A stretch of 64,000 nt of DNA from Sorangium cellulosum (GTDB lineage: Bacteria > Myxococcota_A > Polyangia > Polyangiales > Polyangiaceae). Shown piece after piece: positions 1 through 8,240 of this stretch; the stretch's first letter is position 1; every line of letters starts with the position of its first letter. A program made the translations under genes and the position numbers. Where the stretch lies: the NCBI RefSeq assembly GCF_004135735.1, contig NZ_CP012670.1, positions 6,216,501 through 6,280,500 of the forward strand, read 5' to 3'. Under the pieces are notes generated by a model. That model did no database searches. It was not told the DNA's origin and was given only the letters and a program-made list of their open reading frames with translations.

Positions 1-213
1 CGCCTCGGCGGCGTTCGGCACCGCGGGGGGCTTCGCCTTGATCGCCGTCTCGCCCGGCGCCGCCGCGACCGTGGCCGTGGCCGTGGCGGCGCCGCGCGGG
101 CGGCTCTCGCCGGCAGGCGGGCTCTTGTCTCCGCGGCAGGCGGAGAGGCCGGCGACCAGGAGGAGCAGCGCTGTGGCGCCCCATGCGCGGAGATCATGCT
201 GCCTGACGTCCAT
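1..213 (-). CDS. N-terminal part of a small lipoprotein (runs off the window)
   Basis: The reading frame enters from the left edge and starts at ATG 213 on the minus strand, behind an AAAGGA-type ribosome site. The first 71 residues show a basic N-terminus, a hydrophobic stretch LLLLVAGLSAC with the lipobox Cys at about residue 26, then a low-complexity Ala/Pro/Thr tract. This is the signature of a lipoprotein exported by Sec and lipidated at Cys26. The rest of the protein lies outside the window, so no function can be given. The alternating Ala-Thr tract resembles the linker of other short lipoproteins in this window, such as the one near 51.8 kb. Confidence 0.6.
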   Translation of the reverse strand, partial: MDVRQHDLRAWGATALLLLVAGLSACRGDKSPPAGESRPRGAATATATVAAAPGETAIKAKPPAVPNAAEA

Positions 214-753
214 CGCAGGATCCTTTCTGAGCTTTCATCTGAACGATTTCACGTACCGGGGCCCGCCCCCCTGCCCCTGGCGAGGCGCGCCGCTCACGAG
301 CGCCGCGCAGGGCGAGCCTCCGGGCAGCATCGGCCAGATGGGCGCTCCGGGGCAAGCGATCGCGCCCGCCTGGCCACGATGGCTCCGCAAATGCGGGAGT
401 CTCCTGATGCGACATGATGGCGCAGATCATGGCGAGCGCGGCGCCACGTGCGCGCGGCCAGGCCATGTGCACGCCGCAACGGGCGCGCGGCCAGGCCATG
501 TGCACGCCGCCACGTGCGCGCCGGCACGTGCGCGCGAGGCCCTGACGCGCAGGGCCCTGAGCAGCGCTGGAGCCCGGAAAGCGCGGGGAGCTTTGCGCTT
601 GCGGAGCCCTCCCGGAGAGACTAGAGCGCGATGCTGCGCGGCCGGCGCTCGCGATCCGGCGTGGAGCCGGGGGCGCTCGTCCTCCGTGCCTTGCTGGCTC
701 CAGGTCGGTCCTGCCCGGGCAGGACGAGCCGAAACCGGCCTGCGCAGCGGTAC
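214..753. other. Intergenic region without a convincing gene
   Basis: This 540-base stretch lies between divergent genes and should hold their promoters. The segment 225-260 is relatively AT-rich. Open frames here are GC-driven and translate to Arg/Ala/His-rich low-complexity peptides. A direct repeat occupies 450-510. The frame of the downstream isochorismate synthase could be extended back to an ATG at 631, but that extension is basic and unlike the family. Confidence 0.5.
450..510. repeat. Two-copy direct repeat, period 33 bp
   Basis: A 28-base unit beginning GCGCGCGGCCAGGCCATG occurs at 450-477 and again at 483-510, offset by 33 bases. Only two full units are present, followed by a decayed CACGTGCGCGC tail. 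It lies in the non-coding region between two divergent genes. Confidence 0.7.
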
Positions 754-2034
754 ATGGCCCCCCTGACGCTCTCCTCGTTCACCGATGCTCCCCGTGAGGC
801 GGCGCGCCTCGTCGCCCGCACCGTCCGGCTCGACGCGGACACGCTCGCGACGATGCCGGGCGGGATCTCCGCGCTCGCCGGGGAGGACGCGCGCGTCTGG
901 ATGCACCCGAGCGCGCAGCTCATCGCCCACGGCGTCGCCGCCCGCCTGGAGCTGCCGCACGGCATCGACGGCGGCGTCGCGTGGATCCAGGCGGCGCTCT
1001 CGTCGATCCAGGCCACCGACGCGGTGGGCCACCCGGGCTCTGGCCCGGTGGCGCTCGGCGCCCTGCCGTTCGACCGGACGGAGCCGGCCGCGCTCGTGGT
1101 GCCGGCCCAGCTCGTCGGCGTGACGCCCGACGGGGCGGCGTGGGTCACCACCATCGGCGAGGGGGCCGCCCCGGCGCCGCACCTCGATCCGGCCGAGCCC
1201 CGCCGGCGCTCGCCCGACAGCTTCACGCTGAAGTCGGCGCTCCCCCACGACGCGTGGTGCGAGCGCGTCGCGGCCGCGGTGGCCGAGATCGCGCGCGGCG
1301 ATCTGTCCAAGGTGGTGCTGGCGCGCGCGGTGGACGTCGAGGCGAACCGGCCGCTCGTCGTCGAGGAGATCCTGCGCCGCCTGACCGCGCTGTACCCCTC
1401 GTGCGCGATCTTCCACGTCGACGGCTTCCTGGGCGCGAGCCCGGAGCTCTTGCTCTCGCGCCGCGCGCGCGCCGTCGCCTCGCACCCGCTCGCCGGCACG
1501 TACGCGGTCTCCGCGGACGTGGACGCCGATCGGCGGTTCTCGGAGGTGCTCCGGCGGTCGGCCAAGGATCAGCGCGAGCACCGCTTCGTGGTGGAGGCCG
1601 TGGCCGCGGCGCTCGGGCCCGCGTGCGCGTCGCTCGACGTGCCGGACGAGCCGTCGATCGTGAGCCTCCGCAACGTGATGCACCTCGGCACGCCGATCCA
1701 CGGCCACCTCAAGGAGGGGGCTCCGGACGCGCTCACGCTCGCGGCGCGGCTGCACCCGACGCCCGCGGTGTGCGGCACGCCGCGCGACCTGGCGGAGGCC
1801 TGGCTGGGCGCGCACGAGGGGTTCCGGCGCGGGCTCTACGCCGGGCTCGTCGGCTGGGTCGACGCCCGCGGCGACGGCGACTGGTTCCTCGGCATCCGGA
1901 GCGCCACGGTGGACGGCGCGCGCGCGCGGATGGTCGCCGGCGTCGGGGTGGTCGCGGGCTCCAGCCCGGAGGCGGAGCTCGTGGAGACGCAGCTCAAGCT
2001 CCAGGCCATGCTCGCGGCCCTCATCCGCCCCTGA
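754..2034 (+). CDS. Isochorismate synthase (MenF/EntC/DhbC family)
   Basis: This predicted chorismate-binding enzyme isomerises chorismate to isochorismate, the entry step to menaquinone, salicylate or catechol siderophores. The C-terminal catalytic domain is complete. KVVLAR carries the Lys that acts as general base in this family. HPLAGTY has Ala where PabB has the catalytic Lys. IVSLRNVMHL and HPTPAVCGTP are ICS signatures, and GVGVVAGSSPEAE closes the domain with its Mg-binding Glu. From ATG 754 it is 426 residues, close to MenF/EntC length. An upstream in-frame ATG at 631 would add 41 basic residues and is disfavoured. No men or siderophore genes are adjacent in the window, so the end product is unknown. 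The gene stops 97 bases before the PabAB fusion and may be co-transcribed with it. Confidence 0.88.
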   Translation: MAPLTLSSFTDAPREAARLVARTVRLDADTLATMPGGISALAGEDARVWMHPSAQLIAHGVAARLELPHGIDGGVAWIQAALSSIQATDAVGHPGSGPVALGALPFDRTEPAALVVPAQLVGVTPDGAAWVTTIGEGAAPAPHLDPAEPRRRSPDSFTLKSALPHDAWCERVAAAVAEIARGDLSKVVLARAVDVEANRPLVVEEILRRLTALYPSCAIFHVDGFLGASPELLLSRRARAVASHPLAGTYAVSADVDADRRFSEVLRRSAKDQREHRFVVEAVAAALGPACASLDVPDEPSIVSLRNVMHLGTPIHGHLKEGAPDALTLAARLHPTPAVCGTPRDLAEAWLGAHEGFRRGLYAGLVGWVDARGDGDWFLGIRSATVDGARARMVAGVGVVAGSSPEAELVETQLKLQAMLAALIRP

Positions 2035-2131
2035 TCCCTGGGCTGCCGTCGAGGGCGCCCGTGACGCCGCGCCGTCCACGCCGGGGGGCCGGCGTGGGCG
2101 GCCCTCGCACGTGCCCCAGGGGAGCAACGCG

Positions 2132-4453
2132 GTGAAGACACTCCTCATCGACAACTACGACTCGTACACCCACATCCTGGGGCAGTACCTCTGGGAGGTG
2201 AACGGCGAGGAGCCGATCGTCGTCCGGAACGACGGCCTCTCGCTGGCCGAGATCCGGGCGCTGGAGGTCGACTGCATCGTCATCTCCCCGGGCCCCGGCC
2301 GCCCGGAGCGCCGGGCGGATTTCGGCGTCTGCATGGAGGTGTTCGACGCGCTGCCCGATACGCCCATCCTCGGGGTCTGCCTGGGCCACCAGGGGCTCGC
2401 GGCGCGCTTCGGCGGGCGCGTCCGCCACGCCCCGCGCGTGATGCACGGCAAGGTCACGGAGGTCGAGCACGACGGCGCCGGGCTGTTCGAGGGCGTGCCC
2501 AGCCCGTTCCAGGTGGTGCGCTACCACTCGCTGATCGTCAGCGACGACGACCTCCCGCCCGGGATCGAGGTGACCGCGCGGACGCGCGGCGACGGGCTGA
2601 TCATGGCCCTCCGGATCAAGGATCGGCCCTTCTACGGCGTGCAGTTTCACCCCGAGTCGATCGGCACCGCGCACGGGAAGAAGCTCCTCGGCAATTTCCG
2701 CGACATCGCCGCGCGCGCCGCGCGCCCCCGCGGCGCGCCGGCGCGCCGTGGGTGCGCGCCCGTTCCCGCGCCCGCGCCCGTTCCGGCGCCGACGCCGGCC
2801 GCGCCCGCCCCCACGCCCGCGCAGGTGGCCGCCACGCCCGCGCAGGTGGCCGCCACGCCCGCGCAGGTGGCCGCCACGCCCGCGCAGGTAGCCCCCGCGC
2901 CCGCGCAGGTGGCCTCCGCGCCCGCGCGCGGACCGGCGGGCGAGCGGGGGCGCGCCCGGGTGCGCCACGTCCGGCTCCCCTGGGTCGATCCCGAGCGGGC
3001 CTTCGCCGGGCTCTTCGCGGCGGCCCCTTACGCGTTCTGGCTGGACTCGAGCGACGGCGGTCGAGACGGGCGCTTCTCGTTCATGGGCAGCGCCGCGGAG
3101 GCGCTCGAGAGCCGCGGCGCGGCCGTGACGCGCTGGAGCGCCGCCGGCCCGGAGGGCCCCTTCGCGGCAGCGCTCTCCGAGGGCAACCCGTTCGCGGCGC
3201 TCCGGCGGGAGCTCGCGTCCGTGGTCCTCGAGCCGAGCGGCCTGCCCTTCCACTTCACCGGCGGCCTCGTGGGCTACCTCGGCTACGAGCTCAAGGAGCA
3301 CCTCGGCTTCCGCGCGTGCGCCGCCCCGCGCCGCGCGCTCCCGGACAGCGCCATGATGGTCGCGCGGCGCCTGCTGGCCTTCGATCACGAGGAGCGCGCC
3401 GTGTACGCCTGCGCGATCGGCGAGGACGAGCCCTCGGCGCCCGGGCCCGGCGCGTGGCTCGACGCGATCGCGGCGCGCCTGCGGGCGCTCCCGGAGCTCC
3501 CCGAGCCGGCCCTCCCGCCCGTCCCGGCGGGCTTCGCCGATCGGCTCGCGCTGACGCAGCGGCTGTCGCGCCGGGAGCACCTGGCCGCGGTCGAGGCCAT
3601 CCTCGCCGAGATCCACGAGGGCGAGACGTACGAGGCCTGCCTCACCAACGAGTTCCACGTGCGGACCTCGCTGGATCCGTTCGCGCTCTACCGCGTCCTG
3701 CGCCGGACGAACCCCGCGCCGTTCTCCGCGTTCCTCCGGCTGCCGGGCGGCGCGGTGCTCTCGTCGTCGCCGGAGCGGTTCCTCGCGGTCGACCGGGCGG
3801 GGCGGGTGCGCAGCGAGCCGATCAAGGGGACCCGGCGCAAGGGGGCCACCGAGGAAGAGACCCTGGCCCTGCGCCGCGAGCTCGCGGCCAGCGACAAGGA
3901 TCGCTCGGAGCTGCTCATGATCATCGACCTGGTCCGCAACGACCTCAGCCGGGTCTGCGCGAAGGGCTCGATCGAGGTCGAGGAGCGCATGCGGATCACG
4001 GAGCACGCGACCTTGCTCCAGCTCTCCTCGGTCGTCACCGGCGCGCTGCGCGACGGCCGCGGCGCGCTCGACGCGCTCGAGGCGTGCTTCCCCGGCGGCT
4101 CGATCACCGGGGCGCCCAAGCACCGGACCATCGCGATCCTCGACGCGCTGGAGCGGCGCGCGCGGGGCGTGTACACGGGCTCCATCGGCTACCTCGCCTT
4201 CGAGGGGCCCATGGACATGAACATCGCCATCCGGACCCTCGTCGCCGGCGCCGAGGGGGTGAGCTTCGGCAGCGGCGGCGCGGTGGTCGCGGAGTCGAGC
4301 CCGGAAGCGGAGTACGAGGAGATCCTCGTCAAAGGCTTCCCGCTGCTCCGCGCGGTCTACCTCGCGGAGCGCGCCGCCGACGCGGAGCGCTCCGCCGAGG
4401 TGGCTCGCTCGCCTGCGCCCGGCCCACGTCCGGCGCGGGCGTCGCGCGGATGA
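2132..4453 (+). CDS. pabAB: Aminodeoxychorismate synthase, fused PabA-PabB
   Basis: This single polypeptide makes 4-amino-4-deoxychorismate from chorismate and glutamine for folate p-aminobenzoate. The N-terminal class-I glutamine amidotransferase domain (about residues 1-195) has the nucleophile Cys83 in GVCLGHQG and the His/Glu pair in FHPES. A Pro/Ala linker built from seven-residue repeats follows (about 205-275). The PabB domain (about 280-760) has PIKGT with Lys565, the residue that replaces Ala of anthranilate synthases and marks PabB, plus SITGAPKHRT and GSGGAVVAESSPEAEYEE. I chose GTG 2132 because AGGGGAG lies seven bases upstream; GTG 2111 is in frame but has no ribosome site. It is flanked by two other chorismate enzymes on the same strand. 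A fused anthranilate synthase of secondary metabolism is the alternative, but the Lys argues against it. Confidence 0.9.
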   Translation: MKTLLIDNYDSYTHILGQYLWEVNGEEPIVVRNDGLSLAEIRALEVDCIVISPGPGRPERRADFGVCMEVFDALPDTPILGVCLGHQGLAARFGGRVRHAPRVMHGKVTEVEHDGAGLFEGVPSPFQVVRYHSLIVSDDDLPPGIEVTARTRGDGLIMALRIKDRPFYGVQFHPESIGTAHGKKLLGNFRDIAARAARPRGAPARRGCAPVPAPAPVPAPTPAAPAPTPAQVAATPAQVAATPAQVAATPAQVAPAPAQVASAPARGPAGERGRARVRHVRLPWVDPERAFAGLFAAAPYAFWLDSSDGGRDGRFSFMGSAAEALESRGAAVTRWSAAGPEGPFAAALSEGNPFAALRRELASVVLEPSGLPFHFTGGLVGYLGYELKEHLGFRACAAPRRALPDSAMMVARRLLAFDHEERAVYACAIGEDEPSAPGPGAWLDAIAARLRALPELPEPALPPVPAGFADRLALTQRLSRREHLAAVEAILAEIHEGETYEACLTNEFHVRTSLDPFALYRVLRRTNPAPFSAFLRLPGGAVLSSSPERFLAVDRAGRVRSEPIKGTRRKGATEEETLALRRELAASDKDRSELLMIIDLVRNDLSRVCAKGSIEVEERMRITEHATLLQLSSVVTGALRDGRGALDALEACFPGGSITGAPKHRTIAILDALERRARGVYTGSIGYLAFEGPMDMNIAIRTLVAGAEGVSFGSGGAVVAESSPEAEYEEILVKGFPLLRAVYLAERAADAERSAEVARSPAPGPRPARASRG
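2812..2926 (+). repeat. 21-bp in-frame minisatellite coding the PabA-PabB linker
   Basis: Units of 21 bases (core CGCCCGCGCAGGTGGCC) repeat about five times, coding for TPAQVAA heptads. The first three to four units are almost identical and the last two are diverged. Because 21 is a multiple of three, changes in copy number keep the fusion in frame and only alter linker length. Confidence 0.85.
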
Positions 4454-4537
4454 CGGGCCGACGTGCGCGACGGACGCGTGCTCGCGCCAGAGAAGCGGTG
4501 TGGCGCACATGGAGCACCGCGTATACTGCTCCGCCAG

Positions 4538-4554
4538 AAGGAGATGCGGTCTTG
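4538..4554 (+). promoter_or_regulatory. Strong ribosome site that selects a TTG start for trpEG
   Basis: AAGGAG at 4538-4543 lies eight bases before TTG 4552. No ATG or GTG in the correct frame is present between this site and the conserved N-terminus. The ATG at 4545 is out of frame. A TATACT hexamer at 4522-4527 could be a -10 element, but no clear -35 partner is seen. Confidence 0.65.
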
Positions 4555-6702
4555 AAACGAGAGAGCAAGGTCACACGGGGGGGCATCGCGGTCAGGCGGG
4601 AGGTCAAGGACCTCGCCGTCGATGGAGCGATCCAGCCCATCGTGGAGGCGCTCGACAGCCATCTCGGTGTGGTCCTGGCGTCGAGCTACGAGGTCCCCGG
4701 CCGGTACACGCGCTGGGACATCGGGTTCATCGACCCGCCGCTGGTGCTCGTCTCCCGCGGCCGCGACTTCCGGTTCACGGCGCTCAACGAGCGCGGCCGC
4801 GTGATCCTGCCCGCCATCGACGAGGCGCTCCGGGGGCTCGACGCGCTCGAGGCGCTCGAGCGTCGCGGCGACGAGGTGGTCGGCGCGGTGCGGCCGCCCG
4901 GCGCGCGGGTGCCCGAGGAGCTGCGCAGCCGGCAGCCGTCCATCTTCTCGGTGCTGCGGCGGCTCATCGAGCTCTTCGCGATCCCGGGCGATCCGCTCTT
5001 CGGGCTCTACGGCGCGTTCGCCTACGACCTCGCGTTCCAGTTCGAGCCGATACGGCTCCGGCACGAGCGCCCGGCGGATCAGCGGGATCTCGTGCTCTAC
5101 CTGCCCGACGAGATCGTCGCCGTCGATCATCGCCGCGAGCGCGCGACGCGCACGCGCTACGATCTCACCGCCGGCGATCGCTCGACCGAGGGGCTGCCGC
5201 GCGAGGGCGCGACGCGCGCCTACGCCGGGGCCGATCGCGCGCCGCAGAACGAGTTCGCGCCGGGCGAGTACGCCGCGCTGGTCCGGACCGCGCGCGAGTA
5301 CTTCAAGCGCGGCGATCTCTTCGAGGTGGTGCCGAGCCAGACGCTCCACGAGCCGTGCCCGGTCGCGCCGACGGAGCTCTTCCGGCGGCTGCGCGAGCGC
5401 AACCCGGCGCCCTACGGCTTCTTGATGAACCTGGGCGACGCCGAGTACCTGGTCGGCGCCTCGCCGGAGATGTACGTGCGCGTCGAGGGCGACCGGATCG
5501 AGACCTGCCCCATCTCGGGCACGATCCCGCGCGGCAGCGACCCGCTCGCGGACGCGGCGCAGATCGCGCGGCTGCTCGCCTCGGCGAAGGACGAGTCGGA
5601 GCTCACGATGTGCACGGACGTGGATCGCAACGACAAGTCGCGCATCTGCGCGCCCGGGAGCGTCCGCGTGATCGGGCGCCGGCAGATCGAGATGTACTCG
5701 CGGCTGATCCACACGGTCGATCACATCGAGGGCCGGCTGCGGGAGGGCTTCGACGCGCTGGACGCGTTCCTGGCGCACACGTGGGCGGTGACGGTCACGG
5801 GGGCGCCGAAGGCGTGGGCCATGCAGTTCATCGAGGATCACGAGCGCTCGCCGCGCGCGTGGTACGGGGCTGCGGTCGGGATCATCGGCTTCGACGGCAG
5901 CATGAACACGGGGCTGACGCTGCGCACGGTCCGGATCAAGGACGGCGTGGCGCAGGTCCGGGTGGGCGCGACGCTGCTCTACGACTCCGATCCGGAGGAG
6001 GAGGAGCGCGAGACGCACGTGAAGGCGTCGGCGCTCCTCGACGCGATCCGGAGGCCCCGCGACGTCCCCGCGCCGGCGCCGGCGGCCGTGAGCCCGGTGC
6101 CGGGCGGCCGCAAGATCCTGCTCGTGGATCACCAGGACTCGTTCGTGCACACGCTGGCCAACTACCTGCGGCAGACGGGCGCGGAGGTGGTGACGCTCCG
6201 CGCCGGCTTCCCCCACGAGGAGCTCGACGCGTACGCTCCGGACCTGGTGGTGCTCTCGCCGGGGCCGGGCTCACCGAGCGATTTCGACGTCTCGGGGACG
6301 CTCACGGCGGCGCTCGCCCGGCGGCTGCCCGTCTTCGGCGTCTGCCTCGGCCTGCAGGGGATGGTCGAGCATTTCGGCGGGAAGCTCGGCATCCTCGACT
6401 ACCCGATGCACGGCAAGGCGTCGAAGGTGCGGGTGCTCGGCGGGCGCCTGTTCGAGGGGCTGCCGCGCGAGTTCCGCGCGGGGCGCTACCATTCGCTGTA
6501 CGCGCTGCGCGACGCGCTCCCGGCGTGCCTCCAGGTGACGGCCGAGAGCGACGACGGGGTCGTCATGGCGCTGGAGCACGCGGAGCTGCCGGTCGCGGCG
6601 GTGCAGTTCCATCCCGAGTCGATCCTGTCGCAGGACGACGACGTGGGGCTCCGGCTGGTGCGGAACGCGGTCACCGAGCTGCGCAGGGCCAGCACGGCAT
6701 GA
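4552..6702 (+). CDS. trpEG: Anthranilate synthase, fused TrpE-TrpG
   Basis: This predicted one-chain anthranilate synthase (716 residues) performs the first committed step of tryptophan synthesis. The TrpE part (about 1-500) carries CPISGT, where PabB would have Lys, the TSVHT-type core CTDVDRNDKSRICAPGS, AVTVTGAPKAWA and the closing DPEEEERET. A short Pro/Ala linker joins it to the TrpG amidotransferase (about 520-716), with HQDSFVHTLANYL, the nucleophile Cys598 in GVCLGLQG and His in QFHPES. The architecture and the N-terminus match the TrpE(G) fusions of alphaproteobacteria and some actinomycetes rather than the split E. coli enzyme. The TTG start is set by a well-spaced AAGGAG. No other trp gene is nearby. 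A hairpin follows the stop directly. Confidence 0.93.
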   Translation: MKRESKVTRGGIAVRREVKDLAVDGAIQPIVEALDSHLGVVLASSYEVPGRYTRWDIGFIDPPLVLVSRGRDFRFTALNERGRVILPAIDEALRGLDALEALERRGDEVVGAVRPPGARVPEELRSRQPSIFSVLRRLIELFAIPGDPLFGLYGAFAYDLAFQFEPIRLRHERPADQRDLVLYLPDEIVAVDHRRERATRTRYDLTAGDRSTEGLPREGATRAYAGADRAPQNEFAPGEYAALVRTAREYFKRGDLFEVVPSQTLHEPCPVAPTELFRRLRERNPAPYGFLMNLGDAEYLVGASPEMYVRVEGDRIETCPISGTIPRGSDPLADAAQIARLLASAKDESELTMCTDVDRNDKSRICAPGSVRVIGRRQIEMYSRLIHTVDHIEGRLREGFDALDAFLAHTWAVTVTGAPKAWAMQFIEDHERSPRAWYGAAVGIIGFDGSMNTGLTLRTVRIKDGVAQVRVGATLLYDSDPEEEERETHVKASALLDAIRRPRDVPAPAPAAVSPVPGGRKILLVDHQDSFVHTLANYLRQTGAEVVTLRAGFPHEELDAYAPDLVVLSPGPGSPSDFDVSGTLTAALARRLPVFGVCLGLQGMVEHFGGKLGILDYPMHGKASKVRVLGGRLFEGLPREFRAGRYHSLYALRDALPACLQVTAESDDGVVMALEHAELPVAAVQFHPESILSQDDDVGLRLVRNAVTELRRASTA

Positions 6703-6705
6703 GAG

Positions 6706-6750
6706 CTCACCGGCGCTCGATCGCGTGGACACGAGCCTCACGCCGGTGAG
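6706..6750 (+). terminator. Stem-loop just after trpEG
   Basis: A perfect 10-bp inverted repeat, CTCACCGGCG (6706-6715) and CGCCGGTGAG (6741-6750), encloses a smaller CTCG/CGAG stem. It begins four bases after the stop codon. There is no T-run behind it on the plus strand, so it may be a Rho-assisted or 3'-end-stabilising hairpin rather than a classical intrinsic terminator. Confidence 0.5.
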
Positions 6751-6968
6751 GCACAAAATGAAAAAGCGCCGCCGGGGCCTCGGGGGGGGGAAAGGCCGCG
6801 CCAGCGACGCTGGTCCAGGCTTAAGCAGCAGTCATGCCATTGGCAAAGCTCCATCGAGATCGGGCAATTCGCACGGGTGTCCTGGGCGATCGTTTCGATC
6901 TTGCAAGGACGGAGATGCAGGGTTGCAAGAGCGCCGCGCCCCGGGAGGGCGGGCTGCGGTCCTCGAGG

Positions 6969-7130
6969 CGCTCAGGGCGACCCTGGTTGGCCCTCGCCTA
7001 CCCTCGCTCAGGGCGACCCTGGTTGGCCCTCGCCTACCCTCGCTCAGGGCGACCCTGGCTGGCCCTCGCCTACCCTTGGCCCTCGCCTACCCTGGTTGGC
7101 CCTCGCCGACCCTGGCTGGCCCTCGCCTCG
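6969..7130. repeat. 36-bp tandem repeat that runs into the GNAT gene
   Basis: The unit beginning CGCTCAGGGCGACCCTGG starts at 6969, 7005 and 7041, an exact 36-base period. Further decayed half-units (GGCCCTCGCCTACCCT and variants) run to about 7130. The period is a multiple of three. The stop codon and the last two dozen codons of the minus-strand acetyltransferase lie inside the array. The rest of 6751-7043 shows no gene. Confidence 0.85.
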
Positions 7131-7928
7131 CCGCATGAGGACGCCCTTGCTGTAGGCCATGAAGAACCCGAGCCGGATGGCGTTGCGCTCGGTCGGGATG
7201 CCAGGGCGCGCGCCGATGCACGCCAGGGAGCCACCGCGCTCGCGAACCCGCTCGAGGCGGCGGAGGATGAGCGCTTGCTGGATACCCCGCCCGCGGAACC
7301 GGGGGAGCACCGAGGCGCCGAAGAGCGCGGCGCCCTCCTCGCCGGTCTCCACGCTGCCACCGCCGGCCGGCTCGCCGTTCACGAGCGCCAGGAACGAGTC
7401 GCACTGGGGGTGCGCGACGATGCGGCGGGTGACCTCGAAGAGCGCCGGCGCGATCGGTGAGCCTTCGGGCCGGAAGCCGCTCGTGGCCGTGTCGATGAAC
7501 GCCCGCGCCCGCGCCTCGTCGGCAGGATCCACCCGGACGATCTCGAGCCCCTCGGGCAGGCCGCGCGGCGCCAGCGCGCGCAGATCCTCGTCCGGCTCGA
7601 TCTCGCGCGCCAGCACGTTCTCGAACTCGCGCAGCACGAACCCCCGCGCGGCGAGGCCGCGCAGCAGCGACTCGTGCGCGAACGGGCAGACCTCGATCCG
7701 CGGCTCCACGCCGCGCTGCGCGTAGAACGCGACGAGCCGATCGAGCTCCTCGTCCGAGACGGGCCCATCCAGCCCGAGCCCGACAGCGAGGTTGCCCCAG
7801 GAGCCGTCTCCGTCGAAGGCCATCCACCCGCCCGCGATGGGCTCCGCGTGCGCGACGACAGCGGCGGTGCCGAGCGCCACGCGGCGCTCCTCGATCCGGG
7901 CAATCTCGGCGTATGACAGCTTCGGCAT
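7044..7928 (-). CDS. GNAT-family N-acetyltransferase
   Basis: The predicted acetyl-CoA-dependent acetyltransferase is 294 residues long; the substrate is unknown. The C-terminal half carries the GNAT fold: a beta4 region ALFGASVLPRF followed by the acetyl-CoA pyrophosphate loop RFRGRGIQQALI (motif A, about residues 225-237), then GARPGIPTERNAIRLGF, which is motif B with the typical Asn. The N-terminal 130 residues include HESLLRGLAARGF and look like a second, degenerate GNAT half, a common tandem layout. The start ATG 7928 has GAGG upstream. The last 24 or so residues are Gly/Arg/Gln/Pro-rich and are encoded by a 36-bp minisatellite, so the natural C-terminus was probably nearer GVLMRRGEG. 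The gene stands alone, convergent with trpEG. Confidence 0.8.
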   Translation of the reverse strand: MPKLSYAEIARIEERRVALGTAAVVAHAEPIAGGWMAFDGDGSWGNLAVGLGLDGPVSDEELDRLVAFYAQRGVEPRIEVCPFAHESLLRGLAARGFVLREFENVLAREIEPDEDLRALAPRGLPEGLEIVRVDPADEARARAFIDTATSGFRPEGSPIAPALFEVTRRIVAHPQCDSFLALVNGEPAGGGSVETGEEGAALFGASVLPRFRGRGIQQALILRRLERVRERGGSLACIGARPGIPTERNAIRLGFFMAYSKGVLMRRGEGQPGSARANQGRRGPRVGEGQPGSP

Positions 7929-8240
7929 GGCTGCACCTCATCGGCGAGAGGGGTTGCGCAAGAGGGGGGCAAGATGCGGTGTCATCGATGGTAATCCGCC
8001 GCGCCACGCCGGGGCCAGCAGCAGCGCCCACCGCCGCGGGCGTCGGCGGGGCCGCGCGCCGCGCGCGCCCGGCGCCCACGGGCGTGGCGCGCGCGCCCGT
8101 GCCGTCCCGGGCCGCTCGCCGCCACCGCCCGCGCCGTCCGCCGACGCCCGCGCCGTCCGCCCGCCCGCGCCGCGCACGCCCGCGAAAGCGCGCGATCTCC
8201 GCTCGCGCGGCCGCGGGCGTTGTGACTATGCTGCGCCGCC
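7929..8240. other. Divergent promoter region between the GNAT gene and argG
   Basis: These 312 bases separate two divergent genes. The first 60 bases are moderately AT-containing, and the remainder is an extremely GC-rich run of CGC/CCG triplets (8010-8210). No coding signal, hairpin of note or recognisable ARG box was found. Both promoters must lie here. Confidence 0.45.

Noticed and set aside
444..533. Repeats with regular spacing considered as a CRISPR remnant
   Set aside because: Only two units, spacer of five bases, and GC-rich repeat; no cas genes. The other arrays in the window are also head-to-tail without spacers.
4500..6749. Long second plus-strand frame over trpEG
   Set aside because: Arg/Gly/Ala-rich shadow frame; the trpEG frame contains all the catalytic motifs.
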